Positions 8,720 through 17,183 of a DNA stretch of 39,102 nt are shown in pieces. This stretch comes from CAZSTA01 sp964609495 [NCBI: uncultured bacterium] (lineage in GTDB: Bacteria > CAZSTA01), in NCBI GenBank assembly GCA_964609495.1, contig CAZSTA010000008.1:1-39102 (forward strand), written 5' to 3'. Under the pieces are notes generated by a model. The model was not told the origin of the DNA. It searched no databases and was given only the letters and a program-made list of their open reading frames with translations. How positions within the stretch are numbered: position 1 is the first letter of the stretch; each line of letters starts with the position of its first letter. Both the position numbers and the translations under genes were made by a program.

Positions 8720-9622
8720 TTAGAATTTCTCGATCACTGGCTCGAAGCCAGCTTTATCTAGCCAGCTTAGGTACTCCTCGGGGGTGAGTTCATCTGGCGA
8801 TTTTCCAGAAAGAGCTACTAAGATCGCCTCTATAACATTCGTCCCAAAAGTTCTCTCCTGCATTCTAGGGGTAGTGGTAACTAGAACAGAGACCCCTCTT
8901 TCCCTCAGCGCCTCCACATCGGAGGGGGTAGTCGTATTAGTTATCACTATCTTCCCCGTCATATCAGGAGGCATATCGTGCTTTATATAATTTAAATCGC
9001 CCGCGATGATCTCTGCCTCTCTGATGAACTTCATCCGACTCGATTCCTTCGGCTCGGCTTCCTGCTTACTGCCAGTGGGGTAGAAGACCTCGATCGGAAG
9101 AAGAGTCAAAATAGGCATCAATATCTTAGCTAGGAGGATAACAGACTCTATCTTCTTCAAGGGTATTGGAATCCCTAGAGCGAACATCAGATCGCCAAAG
9201 GTAGTCTCACATCCAGCCTTAAGACAGCCACGAGCCGTACCGAAGCGATCGACAGCTAGAATGACTAAAGCCTTCTTCCCCTTTATCGGGATTCCTCTGT
9301 CGGGAAGGGATAGGATTAATCTCTCCTCCATCGCATTTCTTAAACCTGTTCCATCGACCGCGGGGGTTCGTTTCAGCATGGAGATCAATCTCCTAGTATC
9401 CCTAAATTCATACTTCCTCGAACCGATGATAAAGTAGAGATTCGTTCCCCCCAGACCGATAGCATCTACCTTCCCATCCAGTTCTTCGAGAAGTTGCCTA
9501 GCTTTCTTCTTATCCCCATCAGTCCCTATTCGCTCGATCTTAAACTCCTCTCCTAGAATCTCCATCTCCACCGATTTATCTCTAGTGGATGATCCTAAAC
9601 TTACGCTTACTACTCTCTTCAA
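8720..9622 (-). CDS. Conserved protein of unknown function (family often labelled 'quinate 5-dehydrogenase')
   Basis: A 300-residue protein opening with RVVSVSLGSSTRDKSVEME, followed by KIERIGTDGDKKKARQLLEE, VDAIGLGGTNLYFI and DRFGTARGCLKAGCETTFGD. From memory, proteins with this pattern occur in Firmicutes and related anaerobes under the label quinate 5-dehydrogenase. I do not see a standard dinucleotide-binding glycine motif that would justify that name. A hydrophobic stretch (VILLAKILMPILTLLPIEVF) occurs mid-protein. The conserved-looking GKIVITNTTTPSDVEALRER and TTTPRMQERTFGTNVIEA suggest an enzyme-like core. The start is TTG at 9622, overlapping the dusB stop (TTGA) with AGGAG 11 bases upstream. 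It sits in the coaX-dusB operon, so a metabolic housekeeping role is plausible but unproven. Confidence 0.7.
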   Translation of the reverse strand: MKRVVSVSLGSSTRDKSVEMEILGEEFKIERIGTDGDKKKARQLLEELDGKVDAIGLGGTNLYFIIGSRKYEFRDTRRLISMLKRTPAVDGTGLRNAMEERLILSLPDRGIPIKGKKALVILAVDRFGTARGCLKAGCETTFGDLMFALGIPIPLKKIESVILLAKILMPILTLLPIEVFYPTGSKQEAEPKESSRMKFIREAEIIAGDLNYIKHDMPPDMTGKIVITNTTTPSDVEALRERGVSVLVTTTPRMQERTFGTNVIEAILVALSGKSPDELTPEEYLSWLDKAGFEPVIEKF

Positions 9623-10617
9623 TTGTTCATCATCTCCTTGACACCTTCACATTCGTTTATGAAATCGGTCAGTATTTTCTCTATAACTTCCACCTCGGTC
9701 TCTCGATAAATTCTAGCGCGCAATTTTGTCGCTTTAGGCATACCTTTAGTATAATATGCTAGATGTCCTCTCATCTTTCGAACTCCTATATATTCTCCCA
9801 TATACTCGACTAACAGTTTAAGGTGAAATATAGCCGTCTCTATCCTCTCTCGGATCGTCGGTTCTGGAGCTATCTCTGAGGTCTCTAAATAGTGGCTAGT
9901 TCTAGCGAATATCCAAGGGTTACCCAGTGCTCCTCGAGCGATCATAACTCCATCACAGCCCGTCTCTTCAAACATCGCCTTTGCCTCCTCGGGGGAGAAG
10001 ATATCTCCATTGCCGATCACAGGTATATCCATCGCTCTTTTAATCGCTTTGATTGAACCCCAATCGGCAGGAATCCCATAGCTTTCCATCGCCGTCCTGC
10101 CATGAATAGCGATAGCGGTTACTCCTGCCTCTTGAGCGATCTCACCTATCTGAATAGCATTCACATAATCATCATCCCAACCCTTACGAATCTTAACCGT
10201 TACTGGAACATCCGAGGACTCAACCACAGCCTCTATTATCTCCCTAGCCCTCGATGGATCCTTCATAAGAGCAACTCCTGCCCCATTTCTAACCACCTTT
10301 TTTACCGGACATCCCATATTTATATCTATTATATCTGGCTTATGGACAAGAACTACCTTAACTGCCCTAGCCATAATATCAGGGTCCGAGCCGAAGATCT
10401 GAACGCTGACAGGTCTTTCCTCTGGGGCGAATCTCAGGAGACGCTCACTTTTTTTACTATTATATATCAAGCCATTAGAGGAAAGCATCTCCGTCGAGAC
10501 TAGCTCACAGCCACTATTTTTCGCTAAATATCTGAAGGGTTGATCGGTATATCCAGCCATAGGAGCCAGGATAAGACCGTGTTTAAGCGTTATATCACCT
10601 ATTTTCATTTCTTTCAT
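9619..10617 (-). CDS. dusB: tRNA-dihydrouridine synthase (DusB/NifR3 type)
   Basis: A 332-residue flavoenzyme that reduces specific uridines in the tRNA D-loop to dihydrouridine with NADPH. The N-terminal LAPMAGYTDQPFRYLAKNSG is the FMN-binding barrel entry. The active-site Cys103 lies in DINMGCPVKKVVRNGAG. VTVKIRKGWDD, IHGRTA, VIGNGDIFSPEEA and DGVMIARGALGNPWIF complete the TIM-barrel signatures. A helical C-terminal domain (LKLLVEYMGEYIGVRKMRGH) binds tRNA. Length is normal. The gene starts inside the end of coaX (23-base overlap), with GAGG 7 bases before its ATG, and overlaps the downstream gene by 4 bases. Translational coupling across the operon is likely. Confidence 0.96.
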   Translation of the reverse strand: MKEMKIGDITLKHGLILAPMAGYTDQPFRYLAKNSGCELVSTEMLSSNGLIYNSKKSERLLRFAPEERPVSVQIFGSDPDIMARAVKVVLVHKPDIIDINMGCPVKKVVRNGAGVALMKDPSRAREIIEAVVESSDVPVTVKIRKGWDDDYVNAIQIGEIAQEAGVTAIAIHGRTAMESYGIPADWGSIKAIKRAMDIPVIGNGDIFSPEEAKAMFEETGCDGVMIARGALGNPWIFARTSHYLETSEIAPEPTIRERIETAIFHLKLLVEYMGEYIGVRKMRGHLAYYTKGMPKATKLRARIYRETEVEVIEKILTDFINECEGVKEMMNN

Positions 10618-11365
10618 ATATTATCCTCAATCCCTTTAAGGTTAGTAAGGGATCTATCTTATGCACCTTATCAGTCTCCCCTGCGATCAATTCTGCCAGA
10701 CCACCAGTGGCGATAACTTGAACCTCTCCCTCCAATTCCTGGCTCATCCTTTCGATGATTCCTTCTACTAAGCTGATGTATCCATACACTATACCAGATT
10801 GCACACTATGAATGGTGTTTCTACCTATAACTTCATCAGGCTTTATCAACTCCACCCTGGGTAATTTGGCGGCATATTGGAAGAGGGCTTCAGTTGAAAT
10901 CTGGATTCCAGGAGATATCGTTCCCCCCAGATAAACACCATCACGAGAGATCGCATCGAAGGTAGTTGCAGTGCCGAAATCCACGATGATCAAGGGTCCA
11001 CCATACTGTTGATAGCCAGCAACGGCGTTCACGATACGATCGGCTCCTACCTCCCTGGGATTCTCGCAGGCTATCTTTATATCGGTCTCAACTTTGTGAT
11101 CTATGATGATCGGCTTTAGACCGAAATATCTTGATGAGGCTTTCTCTAGTTCCCTTATGGCTGGAGGAACAACGCAAGAGATGATAATCGCCTTGATCTG
11201 GTTCATCTCGATTCCTTTGTGGGAAAATAGCGACACCCATATTACTCCATATTCATCCGCCATTCGATTACGATCGGTGAAGATCCGCCAGTGAGCAAGA
11301 AGCTCTCTATCCCTATACACTCCAAAGACTATATTAGTATTTCCTACATCAGTTGCTAATATCAT
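10595..11365 (-). CDS. coaX: Type III pantothenate kinase
   Basis: A 256-residue CoaX, the ASKHA-fold kinase that phosphorylates pantothenate in the first committed step of coenzyme A synthesis. The phosphate-1 loop is ILATDVGNTNIVFGVY with Asp5. EVGADRIVNAVAGYQQYGG and LIIVDFGTATTFDAIS give the second nucleotide-binding region and the family signature, and YLGGTISPGIQIS follows. VIATGGLAELIA is the adenosine-binding motif near the C-terminus. The ATG is preceded by GGGGAGG. It heads the minus-strand operon through dusB, the 300-aa unknown, the nucleotidyltransferase and the CsgG/FG-GAP gene. I see no clean promoter in the roughly 120 bases upstream. Confidence 0.96.
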   Translation of the reverse strand: MILATDVGNTNIVFGVYRDRELLAHWRIFTDRNRMADEYGVIWVSLFSHKGIEMNQIKAIIISCVVPPAIRELEKASSRYFGLKPIIIDHKVETDIKIACENPREVGADRIVNAVAGYQQYGGPLIIVDFGTATTFDAISRDGVYLGGTISPGIQISTEALFQYAAKLPRVELIKPDEVIGRNTIHSVQSGIVYGYISLVEGIIERMSQELEGEVQVIATGGLAELIAGETDKVHKIDPLLTLKGLRIIYERNENR

Positions 11366-11485
11366 AAACTTTTTCCTCCCCTTTTCGGAAATTTAAAGCT
11401 CGATCACCACGAGTAGGAGAAGTTGTATCGCTTATAGCAATCAAGCTCTTGTAATTCCTTTTCGATATCCCTAATTATTTATAAT

Positions 11486-11700
11486 TTAACTTTCCTCCAG
11501 CACCTCTCTGGTGACTCGAAGTAGATCCGACAACATATAAGGTTTCTCCAGAAAACGATATCCCCTTTCTTGAATGATTCGCAAATCCGTCGTTCCGTCA
11601 GTATATCCACTGGTGAACAGATCTCACGAAGTATCCTTTCGGTAAGGACTCTCACCGCTTCTTCATCCTCTACAACTAGAATTCTCTCTCCCTTGCCTTG
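11486..11700 (-). pseudogene. Degenerate response-regulator receiver domain remnant
   Basis: Downstream of, and slightly overlapping, the histidine kinase stop, another frame reads GKGERILVVEDEEAVRVLTE, the unmistakable first strand and helix of a receiver domain with its acidic pocket. A further frame then gives LFTSGYTDGTTD and RGYRFLEKPYMLSDLLRVTR followed by EVLEES and a stop at 11486. That is the end of a receiver, including the switch Thr/Ser region and the conserved Lys-Pro. The roughly 50 residues between, which should hold the phosphorylated Asp, are absent. The kinase was therefore probably once a hybrid kinase whose receiver has been destroyed by an internal deletion and frameshifts. 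Alternatively the assembly has an error here. Confidence 0.75.
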
Positions 11701-13642
11701 ATACTCCTTGATTGAATCGCTCTCTCCCTTCTTCCTCTAGCTCTGGGGAAATGGCTGGGAGGTAAATCCTGAAAGTTGAGCCATGTCCAAGTTGACTCTC
11801 GACATCGATCCATCCCTCGTGCTGATCTATGATCCCATATGCTACAGAGAGACCGAGACCAGTGCCTTTTCCAGGTCCCTTCGTGCTGAAGAACGGCTCA
11901 AATATACGAGACATAGTCTCACTGTCCATTCCCACTCCCACATCCTTAACCGATAGACAGACGAACTTCCCGGGACGAGCGTAACTGTGAGTCTTACAGT
12001 AATCCTCATCTACATACACATTCTCGGTCCTGATGATGATCTCTCCTCCTTCTGGCATAGCATCCCGAGCGTTGATCACCAGATTCATAATCACCTGCTC
12101 GATATGGCCGGCATCAGCATTGATAGTCCAGAGAGCCACAGTAAGTTCACTGATAATAGAGAAGTTCTCACTAACAAGCCGATTGAGCATCTTGAGCAAA
12201 TTCGAGACAACCTCGTTGAGATCAAGGGGGATGGAGTCCACCGGTTGTCGTCGGCTGAATAGAAGCAATTGACGCGTGAGATCAGATGCTCGGAGGGAAA
12301 TATTATGAATCTCTTCGAAGAGGTCTTGATAATCTGAGTCACCCTTTGGAAGCCCCATTAAGCCCACCTCGGAGTATCCCCGAATGGCTGTCAGCAGATT
12401 GTTGAAGTCGTGTGCCACTTCGCCAGCCAGTATTCCAAAAGCTTCCATTCTCTGGGCATGGAGGAGCTGAGCTTGGATCTCTTCTTTCTCTTCCTCCGCC
12501 TGCTTGCGCTCGGTGATTTCCTGTTGAAGTTGTTCATTAATCCTTCTTAGTTCGGCTGTGCGCTCTTCTACTAGCTCCTTAAGGTGATCACGGTGTCTCC
12601 TCAATTCTTCCTCTATCCGCTTGCGCTCGGTTAAGTCTCTTCCAATATAAACGATACCCTGTTGTTTGCCATCCTTATTACGCACCACAGACACCGACAG
12701 GGAGACAGAGACTTTTATCCCATTTTTTGTCTTTAAACTTATCTCAAAATCTTTGATAGAGCCGGTTCGGTTCAGCTCCTCACCAGCTTTTTCCTCCTCT
12801 TCGGCAACGATAATTTCAAACGGCTGACCAATTAATTCTTCTTCTTCATATCCAAGAAGTTTTAATGTCGCTTGATTAACCTCTTGTATTGTTCCGTCCG
12901 GACTGACCAAGAACAGGGCATCTGACATAGTAGAAATAATATTTTCTCCTGCAGTTGCCGGAGAAAGAGAAAAGAGCTGATATCTCCAAATCGCATACCC
13001 AACAACAATAATTCCAAAAAGAAATTCAAGTGAGAATAAATCTGGGCTTCTGATTCCGAAGGATGGGAGCAATCCTTCGGTAGTGGAAGACAATACCACA
13101 GGGAAGAAGAAACCTATTGTTACGTACTTAGCCTGTTGTTTCTTGATGGGATCAGTCACTTTTAAGTAATATCGAAAGCATAAATATACTGATAAAAACC
13201 CCATACCAGCACTCCAAACCACAAGTAAAACTCGTGCTGGACCTTCGACGATGTGGTATGTCCAACCCCAATATTCCTTTATTGGTCCCTTTGCTATCAG
13301 ATCTGTAGTCAGAATCAGAATAGAGAACACTAATGCTGGGAAATAGATCGGAATATAGATCAATTTATTTTTAAGCTCTTTCTCTGTAAAAATCAGCACG
13401 AAATGAAATAGAACAGATATTAAGAGGGGCCAGAAAGAAGCAATTTTCATCCACAAAAAAGCTGTATAATAGTCACCCGCCTGACGATATACAAATTCGT
13501 TAAATGTCATATAGCTAATTAATATGCTCAATAACATATGAGTCTTGTTTAATTTATTTTTAGGATCTTTATAATAAACAAAGTTTCCAAAAAAGATAGA
13601 AATCACTGAAACAAGTAGTGATGATAAAGAATAAAAGTTCAT
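11663..13642 (-). CDS. Membrane PAS sensor histidine kinase (7TM N-terminal domain), ex-hybrid
   Basis: A 659-residue sensor kinase. Residues 1-225 form about seven membrane helices of the histidine-kinase N-terminal 7TM type. A PAS domain follows (about 230-340: DALFLVSPDGTIQEVNQATL, then the PAC end GIVYIGRDLTERKR). A coiled-coil linker (about 341-395) leads to the dimerisation/phosphoacceptor helix with His411 in AGEVAHDFNNLLTAIRGYSE. The ATPase domain has the N box NLVINARDAMPEGG, G1 DVGVGMD, F box IFEPFFSTK and G2 GKGTGLGLSVAYGI. After the last strand (STFRIYLP) the frame leaves into FNQGVSRQGRENSSCRG and stops, where a receiver is still readable in other frames. No intact response regulator is adjacent, so the partner is unknown. 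The ligand sensed is also unknown. Confidence 0.93.
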   Translation of the reverse strand: MNFYSLSSLLVSVISIFFGNFVYYKDPKNKLNKTHMLLSILISYMTFNEFVYRQAGDYYTAFLWMKIASFWPLLISVLFHFVLIFTEKELKNKLIYIPIYFPALVFSILILTTDLIAKGPIKEYWGWTYHIVEGPARVLLVVWSAGMGFLSVYLCFRYYLKVTDPIKKQQAKYVTIGFFFPVVLSSTTEGLLPSFGIRSPDLFSLEFLFGIIVVGYAIWRYQLFSLSPATAGENIISTMSDALFLVSPDGTIQEVNQATLKLLGYEEEELIGQPFEIIVAEEEEKAGEELNRTGSIKDFEISLKTKNGIKVSVSLSVSVVRNKDGKQQGIVYIGRDLTERKRIEEELRRHRDHLKELVEERTAELRRINEQLQQEITERKQAEEEKEEIQAQLLHAQRMEAFGILAGEVAHDFNNLLTAIRGYSEVGLMGLPKGDSDYQDLFEEIHNISLRASDLTRQLLLFSRRQPVDSIPLDLNEVVSNLLKMLNRLVSENFSIISELTVALWTINADAGHIEQVIMNLVINARDAMPEGGEIIIRTENVYVDEDYCKTHSYARPGKFVCLSVKDVGVGMDSETMSRIFEPFFSTKGPGKGTGLGLSVAYGIIDQHEGWIDVESQLGHGSTFRIYLPAISPELEEEGRERFNQGVSRQGRENSSCRG

Positions 13643-13664
13643 TTTACTTCCTCGCTATGAACTG

Positions 13665-13686
13665 ATCAGGGACAGTCTGTCCTGAT
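13665..13686. repeat. Hairpin upstream of the histidine kinase start
   Basis: ATCAGGGACAG followed directly by TCTGTCCTGAT forms a 10-bp inverted repeat with one bulged G, centred about 34 bases before the kinase ATG on the minus strand. It would lie in the 5' leader, or be an operator. There is no T-run, so it does not look like a terminator for the lptA-like gene. The rest of the 152-base gap shows nothing else. Confidence 0.45.
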
Positions 13687-13794
13687 AAAGACTTACAGCG
13701 TATCGATATCGGCTTCCGCTATTATCTTGACATTCTCGCACTTAGCATTATGTAGGGAGATGTAGTCGTTCTACTATCTTCTTACAAACTCCAA

Positions 13795-14529
13795 TTACTC
13801 CTTTTCCTCTTCTTCCTCCTCGATTATGAAGGTTATGCCAACCTCTTCACCAGCTTCGCCTTTTTCCGCCTCTATCCAATCCTCTTTCAAGGATATAATT
13901 ATCTCCCCAGCGCTGATCTCGTTATCTCCTTGTTTCACCATCGCATTATCTATAAGAGTTAGCTTCTCATCCTTATCGGAGTAGATCGCCTTATCACCAC
14001 TGGCGGTTGTATCCTCCTCGGTAAATTTGACATTTCCAGTCGCGCTGAGGTCCTGAGTCTCGATATTAATATCCATCTGATCCGAGGCGACAGTCATCTT
14101 CTTCTTAGTAGGAGTTCCGCCTTCTTCCTCTGGTTCAACCTCTCTTTCCCTTTCCAGAAGGACATTTCCGGTGATCACTACTCTATCCTCCTTAAAATAG
14201 TAATCTAAGGCCTCTCCAGTTATGACAACATTTGGCTGAATAAGTCTTATGTTGCCTTCTGCATGAGCCACTTCCTTCTTCTCAACAGAAAGCTGATCGG
14301 AGTAGAGAGTAGTATCTCCTTGCACTAGTTCCACCGGATTACCAGTGTATATCTGGGTATCTGCCTCTCGATCCCATTTGAATTTATCCGCTTTTATATT
14401 TACTGTCTTCGGTTTTTTCTCTTCTGGAAGAGCTTCTTGATCTTCCTGAGCCCAGATAATTGCATTATTTATTCCTATAATAAGGATGTTAATGAGAAAG
14501 AAAGCTACAATTACCTTAGATTTTGTCAT
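13795..14529 (-). CDS. OstA/LptA-like periplasmic protein (LPS transport type)
   Basis: A 244-residue exported protein with an N-terminal hydrophobic signal (VIVAFFLINILIIGINNAII, then WAQEDQ). Its repeating beta-strand pattern is that of OstA/LptA domains: VNIKADKFKWDREADTQIYT, YSDQLSVEKKEVAHAEGNIR, ITGEALDYYFKEDRVVITGN and ASDQMDINIETQDLSATGNV. This beta-jellyroll binds LPS lipid A in LptA and recurs in LptC and LptD. Two OstA-like stretches are separated by a linker with EEEGG and KKK. The C-terminus is a run of glutamates (EEEEEEKE), which is unusual for LptA. The ATG has AAGGAGG at ideal spacing. No lptB or lptC is adjacent, so involvement in outer-membrane LPS export is inferred from the family only. 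Confidence 0.8.
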   Translation of the reverse strand: MTKSKVIVAFFLINILIIGINNAIIWAQEDQEALPEEKKPKTVNIKADKFKWDREADTQIYTGNPVELVQGDTTLYSDQLSVEKKEVAHAEGNIRLIQPNVVITGEALDYYFKEDRVVITGNVLLEREREVEPEEEGGTPTKKKMTVASDQMDINIETQDLSATGNVKFTEEDTTASGDKAIYSDKDEKLTLIDNAMVKQGDNEISAGEIIISLKEDWIEAEKGEAGEEVGITFIIEEEEEEKE

Positions 14530-14714
14530 AACGACCTCCTTGAAATTCGAGCTTTAATATTAGTCGAATGGTGCATTAAAAATCGATTATGCTTTACTTA
14601 TACGAAGTATAGACTTAATAGGGGAGTTAGAATTAGGATATTGAACTACTTTAATATTAACAGAAGTAGCGAGATTTTGCAAGGGAAAATTTTGTTTTTG
14701 ATCTTCAAACTAAC

Positions 14715-14743
14715 TTGACAGCTTGAATCTTTTAGGTTATAAT
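14715..14743 (+). promoter_or_regulatory. Sigma70-type promoter with perfect consensus boxes for the envelope gene block
   Basis: TTGACA (14715-14720), a 17-base spacer and TATAAT (14738-14743) match the housekeeping consensus exactly. Transcription would begin near 14750, about 50 bases before the TTG start of the first lipoprotein gene, which has GGAGGG just upstream. In the remaining 14530-14714 stretch I see only the divergent lptA-like leader and a 13-base palindrome, TATACGAAGTATA, at 14599-14611. Confidence 0.8.
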
Positions 14744-14801
14744 TAGGTAACGAGATAATATTAAGTTTCCGATACAGCTTTGGGGCATAGGAGGGATAGA
14801 A

Positions 14802-16133
14802 TTGATTAAGCTTAATAAATTTTTAGTATTAGTTTCACTAGGGAGCATACTATTTTTGGCTCTATTTGCGCTTGGTTGTGATTTAGATAAGTTAATAAAT
14901 CCAGAGGCCGATATTCGCTTAATAGCGATCAAGGATTCTTCGGGAGCTAATACGATATCCTCGGTAACTTCAGCGGAGGTAGCGACAGGGACTGATATGG
15001 TGCAGTTCGTCTTTGAGGCCAGACCAAATAGCATCGGGGCTACCTTAGATCGCTATCGAGTCGAATACTATGATGATCAAGGACGTGGAATAACCTCGCT
15101 CACCCGAGAGAGAAGCACTTCCGTTACTATCGGCCCCTCGATCGGGACCGATGACAAGGGGGATCCCATCATTGGTACTGGTAGCGTTTTGGTCGATATT
15201 GCCGACTCTACGGTGTTGAACTATGGTCGAGAGAATCTCCTGAGAGAGATAAGGACTGTTTTCATCTTCTCTGGAGTAGATACTAACGGACATCGAATAG
15301 ATAACATTACTGGCTCCATTCCTATCGTTTTCGTGGAATCTCCTCCTCTGGCTCCGAAATTAGTGAGTCCTGAAGATAACGCGGTAGTAGGAATCAATCC
15401 TATCTTCATTTGGAGCGCCTCTCAGATCGATCCCGAATATCTGGCAGGATATGTATTAGATATTTATACTGAAGAGGGAATTCTAATCCTTTCTGCGACG
15501 ATAGAGAAAGATATACTCAATTTCGCTACAGAGGAGGAATTTTTAGTTTATGGGCAGAGCTACAAGTGGAGAGTAGGAGCAGTTAGTAGCTTCAGTTATC
15601 CTACAACTTTCAGTGAATTTCGTCACTTCAGGGTCGCCGATGCGGTACCTATATTGGTAGATGTGGAGTTGTTGTCCCCCTCCGATGGAGCCAACTATAG
15701 AGGGGAAAGGCCGAGTCCAATTGACCCGCTGCTGGGGCAACAGCAATATTCCACTATCGATGTAGAGTTCGTCTGGAAGGTCACTGTTACGGGAACAGGA
15801 GCAGATCCCGGTAATCTGAGATATATATGGGAATTGAAGGAATGGAAAAGCAATTATCTGATGGCGAATAAAGAGGTAACTACCCTGAAATATATTTGGC
15901 ATCACGAAAATGGTTTCTGGGAGTATGTAGGTGGGGGCAGGAATGCTATAAAATGTGTTGAAGGCGATCCTATCTGCGACTGCGAGGGCGATCCTAATAA
16001 GAGGTGCGATGATCCCTCTAAAAATGTGGCTGCCCATTATTTCTATCTGGAGTGGAAGGTCAAGGCTATAGATGATAATAATAATATAGTGGGAGTGAGC
16101 CCTGCTTATAAACTAACGGTTGCGATGCCTTAG
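14802..16133 (+). CDS. Secreted lipoprotein with Ig/FN3-like domains
   Basis: A 443-residue lipoprotein. The start is TTG at 14802, supported by GGAGGG at proper spacing and by the signal that follows. The lipobox LALFALGC places the lipidated Cys at residue 26. Two or three beta-sandwich domains are suggested: DIRLIAIKDSSGANTISSVT onward, then APKLVSPEDNAVVGINPIFI with WSASQIDPEYLAGYVLDIYT (an FN3/Ig-like pattern ending in YKWRVGAVSS), and a third from VELLSPSDGANYRGERPSP. A Cys-rich insert (CVEGDPICDCEGDPNKRCDD) near the C-terminus may bind metal or form disulfides. Function is unknown. It heads a co-directional envelope gene block. Confidence 0.75.
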   Translation: MIKLNKFLVLVSLGSILFLALFALGCDLDKLINPEADIRLIAIKDSSGANTISSVTSAEVATGTDMVQFVFEARPNSIGATLDRYRVEYYDDQGRGITSLTRERSTSVTIGPSIGTDDKGDPIIGTGSVLVDIADSTVLNYGRENLLREIRTVFIFSGVDTNGHRIDNITGSIPIVFVESPPLAPKLVSPEDNAVVGINPIFIWSASQIDPEYLAGYVLDIYTEEGILILSATIEKDILNFATEEEFLVYGQSYKWRVGAVSSFSYPTTFSEFRHFRVADAVPILVDVELLSPSDGANYRGERPSPIDPLLGQQQYSTIDVEFVWKVTVTGTGADPGNLRYIWELKEWKSNYLMANKEVTTLKYIWHHENGFWEYVGGGRNAIKCVEGDPICDCEGDPNKRCDDPSKNVAAHYFYLEWKVKAIDDNNNIVGVSPAYKLTVAMP

Positions 16134-16154
16134 AAATTTGAGCGAGGAGACCTT

Positions 16155-17183
16155 ATGAATGAACATTTGAAGATCATAATCTTCATACTCTTAGGAATTG
16201 CCTTGATATTCGGTGGATGCGAGGAAGAAGAAGAACCGACCCCTACCCCTAGCCCAAGCACTATATCAGGGACAGTTAAGGACAAGGGGACGGATGAGCC
16301 CTTAGTTTCTGCAAAAGTGGTGATAATTGGATCCACTATGGAGGCAACTACCGATGATGAAGGTAAATATATATTCTCCACCGTATCGGCTGGTACTTAT
16401 ACTTTAGAGGCTAGATACGAGGGATATAAATCTGGGGTTCGAATCGTTCCCATATCTAAGGAAACTGATGTCCTTGACCAAGATTTTTATCTAACTGATA
16501 CGGAAGAGATAAAGGTCTTCCAGAACGGGTATTACCCGGATGACAAATATAAGGGGAGCAGTGCTGTCCACATCCTTTCTGCTAAGAGTGATACTAACTA
16601 TTCAGGGAGGGAATCGTTTTGGGTGGGGGAGTTTTCAACCTCTATTATTCCCCTGGATGAATATCGGGTGGGAATAAAAAAGATAATTCCGCTTGAGGAA
16701 TTGAAACAATATCGAGGCTTAGTCAAGTTCGATCTAAGTAGGATTCCCTCCTCGCCACCCAAGAAGGTTCTCTCAGCAACTCTTTTTCTCAAAGTTGCTG
16801 ATTTTATTGGTTCAAGCTCTGATTTGATTCTAAAACTGCACAAGATCACTAGATCGTGGCAGACCGAAAGTGTTACTTGGAATACCTATGATGGGAGTAA
16901 TAAATGGACTACTCCCGGAGGTGATTTTCTAAGTGAGCCGCTGACTTCACCTCATCTTCCCGTGGGCCCGAGCGATGTTGGTCGCTGGTTACAGTGGGAG
17001 TTACCACCCTCCGTAGTCGAGGATTGGATAAATGGTTCATCCTCCAATTATGGATTCATAATCCTAGCCAAGCGGGAGGAGGGTGGGGCTGCCCTAGATG
17101 AAGGGATCGCCTTCAAAAGCGATAGTTACCCCTATTCAGCCTCGGAGAGGCCAAAATTAGTGATAAGGTTCTATGAGCCGTAG
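16155..17183 (+). CDS. Lipoprotein with CarboxypepD_reg-like and DNRLRE domains
   Basis: A 342-residue lipoprotein. The lipobox is IALIFGGC (Cys22), followed by an acidic and Pro/Thr linker (EEEEEPTPTPSPS). Residues about 36-110 form a carboxypeptidase-regulatory-like beta sandwich (ISGTVKDKGTDEPLVSAKVV, TTDDEGKYIFSTVSAGTYTL). The C-terminal half is a DNRLRE domain, seen in RGLVKFDLSRIPS, KVLSATLFLKV, KITRSWQTESVTWNTY and the end RPKLVIRFYEP. DNRLRE domains are common in secreted, surface and matrix-binding proteins. The ATG is preceded by GAGGAGA. The TPR gene starts 11 bases before its stop, implying coupled translation. Confidence 0.85.
   Translation: MNEHLKIIIFILLGIALIFGGCEEEEEPTPTPSPSTISGTVKDKGTDEPLVSAKVVIIGSTMEATTDDEGKYIFSTVSAGTYTLEARYEGYKSGVRIVPISKETDVLDQDFYLTDTEEIKVFQNGYYPDDKYKGSSAVHILSAKSDTNYSGRESFWVGEFSTSIIPLDEYRVGIKKIIPLEELKQYRGLVKFDLSRIPSSPPKKVLSATLFLKVADFIGSSSDLILKLHKITRSWQTESVTWNTYDGSNKWTTPGGDFLSEPLTSPHLPVGPSDVGRWLQWELPPSVVEDWINGSSSNYGFIILAKREEGGAALDEGIAFKSDSYPYSASERPKLVIRFYEP

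Noticed and set aside
13726-13754. TTGACA on the + strand in the gap between the kinase and the lptA-like gene
   Set aside because: The -10-like TTATGT is at 15-base spacing and no + strand gene follows, as both neighbours are on the minus strand.
14599-14611. TATACGAAGTATA resembles a loxP arm
   Set aside because: Only one short palindrome is present, with no partner arm and no recombinase gene. Chance likeness in an AT-rich promoter region is the simpler explanation.
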